A stretch of DNA of 8,086 nucleotides, taken from NCBI GenBank assembly GCA_902766515.1, contig CACXEB010000458.1, forward strand, positions 1 to 8,086, given 5' to 3'. Shown here in pieces: positions 6,898-8,086 of the stretch (position 1 is the stretch's first letter; each line of letters begins with the position of its first letter). The stretch comes from an uncultured Eubacteriales bacterium (GTDB lineage: Bacteria; Bacillota_A; Clostridia; Christensenellales; Aristaeellaceae). The translations under genes and the position numbers were made by a program. A model generated the notes under the pieces. The model made no database searches. It saw only the letters and a program-made list of their open reading frames with translations, and was not told the DNA's origin.

Positions 6898-6905
6898 ACA
6901 ACCGC

Positions 6906-8086
6906 ATGAAGAAAACGCTTACTCTCGTCCTCGCCCTGGCCCTGGTGCTCTCCTGCGTCGGCTTCGCCGCCGCGGAAAACAGCGACAGGATGACCATCAC
7001 CGTCATGGGCATCGACTGGGGCTACGGCCCGTCCCCCAACAGCTCCATGGAACAGTACTGGGAAGACCTGTTTGATGTCAACCTGGACATTCAGTGGGTC
7101 AACTACAACGACTACAGCGAAAAAGCGAACGCCCAGATCATCGCCGGCGCGCAGCCTGACGTCATCCAGATCAACAAGACGGACGGCGCCTACTATTATC
7201 CGCTGCTGACCAAGGCCATCGACAACGGCCAGTTCGTCGACCTGACCCCCTACCTGTATGAAGGCGGCCTGATCGAGAACAACGCCGTGTTCAAGGGCTG
7301 GCCGCAGAGCATGTGGGACCAGGCCACCTACAAGGGCGGCATCTATATCCTGCCCCGCAGCAAGGCCGAAGTCGCCCAGCAGAGCGGCATCACCGTCCGC
7401 CGCGACCTGATGAGGAAGTACGGCTTTGAAGAAGAGCCCAAGACCATGGAAGAGCTCAAGACCTGGCTGATCGACCTGTCCAAGGCCGCGACCGAGGGCG
7501 AGGGCCAGAAGATCTACGCGCTGGACTTCTATGGCAACATCATGAACAACGACCGCCTCACCGCTTTCGCCGTGGCCTTCACCGGCCAGACCCCCTGGGG
7601 CTATGACGAGAACGGCAACTATGAGTACATCTGCTTCGATCCCAACTACATCAACTTCCTGGACTGGCTGAAGGACCTGTATGACGCGGGCGCTATCGAT
7701 CCCGAGTTTGCCCTGTCCAACAGCGAAACCTCCAAGTGGAAGGGCGGCCGCTCCGTGGGCTACCTGACCGCCTGGTACAACTGGAACCAGTCCGCGGACC
7801 GCGTGACCAACCGCATCTTCGACTCCGTGTGCCCCGACACCTATGAGGCCTGGTGCATCCTGCCTGTGCAGGGCGACAAGGGCATCGTGATCAACCCCAA
7901 CTCCTCCGATATCGACTCCTGCATCGCCATTTCCGCGTCCTGCAGCGAGGAGAAGATCAAGAAGATCCTGGAAGTCTTCTGCGCGACCGAAGAAAAGTAT
8001 CCCGGCTACAATGACATCCTGAGCTACGGCGTGGAAGGCCTGCACTTCTACTTCGACGAGAACGGCACCCGCCAGAAGACCGACGA
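6906..8086 (+). CDS. Extracellular solute-binding protein of a sugar ABC transporter, 3' end outside the window
   Basis: The reading frame gives 393 residues and is still open at the window edge. LplA-type binding proteins in such operons are often around 500 residues or more, so a sizeable C-terminal part is probably missing. Residues 1-23 (MKKTLTLVLALALVLSCVGF, then AAA) form a signal peptide. It contains Cys17 in VLSC, a poor lipobox because Leu occupies the -2 position, and AAA-EN, a plausible signal peptidase I site, so the anchoring mode is unclear. Family-like stretches are YWEDLFDVNLDIQWVNYNDY (51-70), IIAGAQPDVIQIN (78-90) and RRDLMRKYGFEEEPKTMEEL (165-184). Many exposed Trp and Tyr residues (YNWNQ at 291-295) could stack on sugar rings. 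It should bind the oligosaccharide outside the cell and pass it to the two permeases. Codons are strongly biased to C/G-ending forms, in line with high expression. Confidence 0.92.
   Translation, partial: MKKTLTLVLALALVLSCVGFAAAENSDRMTITVMGIDWGYGPSPNSSMEQYWEDLFDVNLDIQWVNYNDYSEKANAQIIAGAQPDVIQINKTDGAYYYPLLTKAIDNGQFVDLTPYLYEGGLIENNAVFKGWPQSMWDQATYKGGIYILPRSKAEVAQQSGITVRRDLMRKYGFEEEPKTMEELKTWLIDLSKAATEGEGQKIYALDFYGNIMNNDRLTAFAVAFTGQTPWGYDENGNYEYICFDPNYINFLDWLKDLYDAGAIDPEFALSNSETSKWKGGRSVGYLTAWYNWNQSADRVTNRIFDSVCPDTYEAWCILPVQGDKGIVINPNSSDIDSCIAISASCSEEKIKKILEVFCATEEKYPGYNDILSYGVEGLHFYFDENGTRQKTD

Noticed and set aside
6882..8045. 387-codon open frame on the minus strand opposite the solute-binding protein gene
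   Set aside because: It is antisense to a gene with a signal peptide and family motifs. Its translation is dominated by V, G, A, D and H with no recognisable domain, which is what a strongly C/G-ending codon bias produces on the other strand.

Overview
The window is GC-rich (above 60% by eye, except for one AT-rich gap). Strong AGGAGG-type ribosome binding sites and Bacillus/Clostridium-type sugar ABC transporter genes suggest a Gram-positive anaerobe. A Clostridia-class gut or rumen bacterium fits best; the genus cannot be fixed from this sequence.

Layout: six genes form two divergent operons reading away from a 247-bp AT-rich intergenic region (4717-4963). Leftward (minus strand), in order of transcription, are a GH29 alpha-L-fucosidase (4716-3253), a GH31 alpha-xylosidase/alpha-glucosidase-type enzyme (3219-880), and a glycosidase-like gene (883 to beyond position 1). 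The last overlaps the GH31 stop by an ATGA and is cut by one in-frame TAG at codon 207, after which the same frame stays open to the window edge. Rightward are an LplB-type permease (4964-5908), a YtcP/LplC-type permease (5923-6831) and an extracellular solute-binding protein (6906 to beyond 8086). No ATP-binding subunit, regulator, RNA gene, mobile element or CRISPR array is visible.

How the genes work together: the solute-binding protein should capture an oligosaccharide outside the cell and the two permeases should import it, with energy probably from an ATPase encoded elsewhere (MsmX-like, as known for this transporter class). GH29 and GH31 have no signal peptide, so they should trim fucose and an alpha-linked xylose or glucose in the cytoplasm. 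The combination fits a Gram-positive polysaccharide utilization locus for a fucosylated glycan. Fucosylated xyloglucan oligosaccharides are one reasonable guess, but no beta-galactosidase or endoglucanase is in the window to confirm it.

The items most worth a second look are the isolated TAG in the third glycosidase gene, the uncertain family of that gene, the shared divergent promoter region, and a hairpin just before the solute-binding protein gene.
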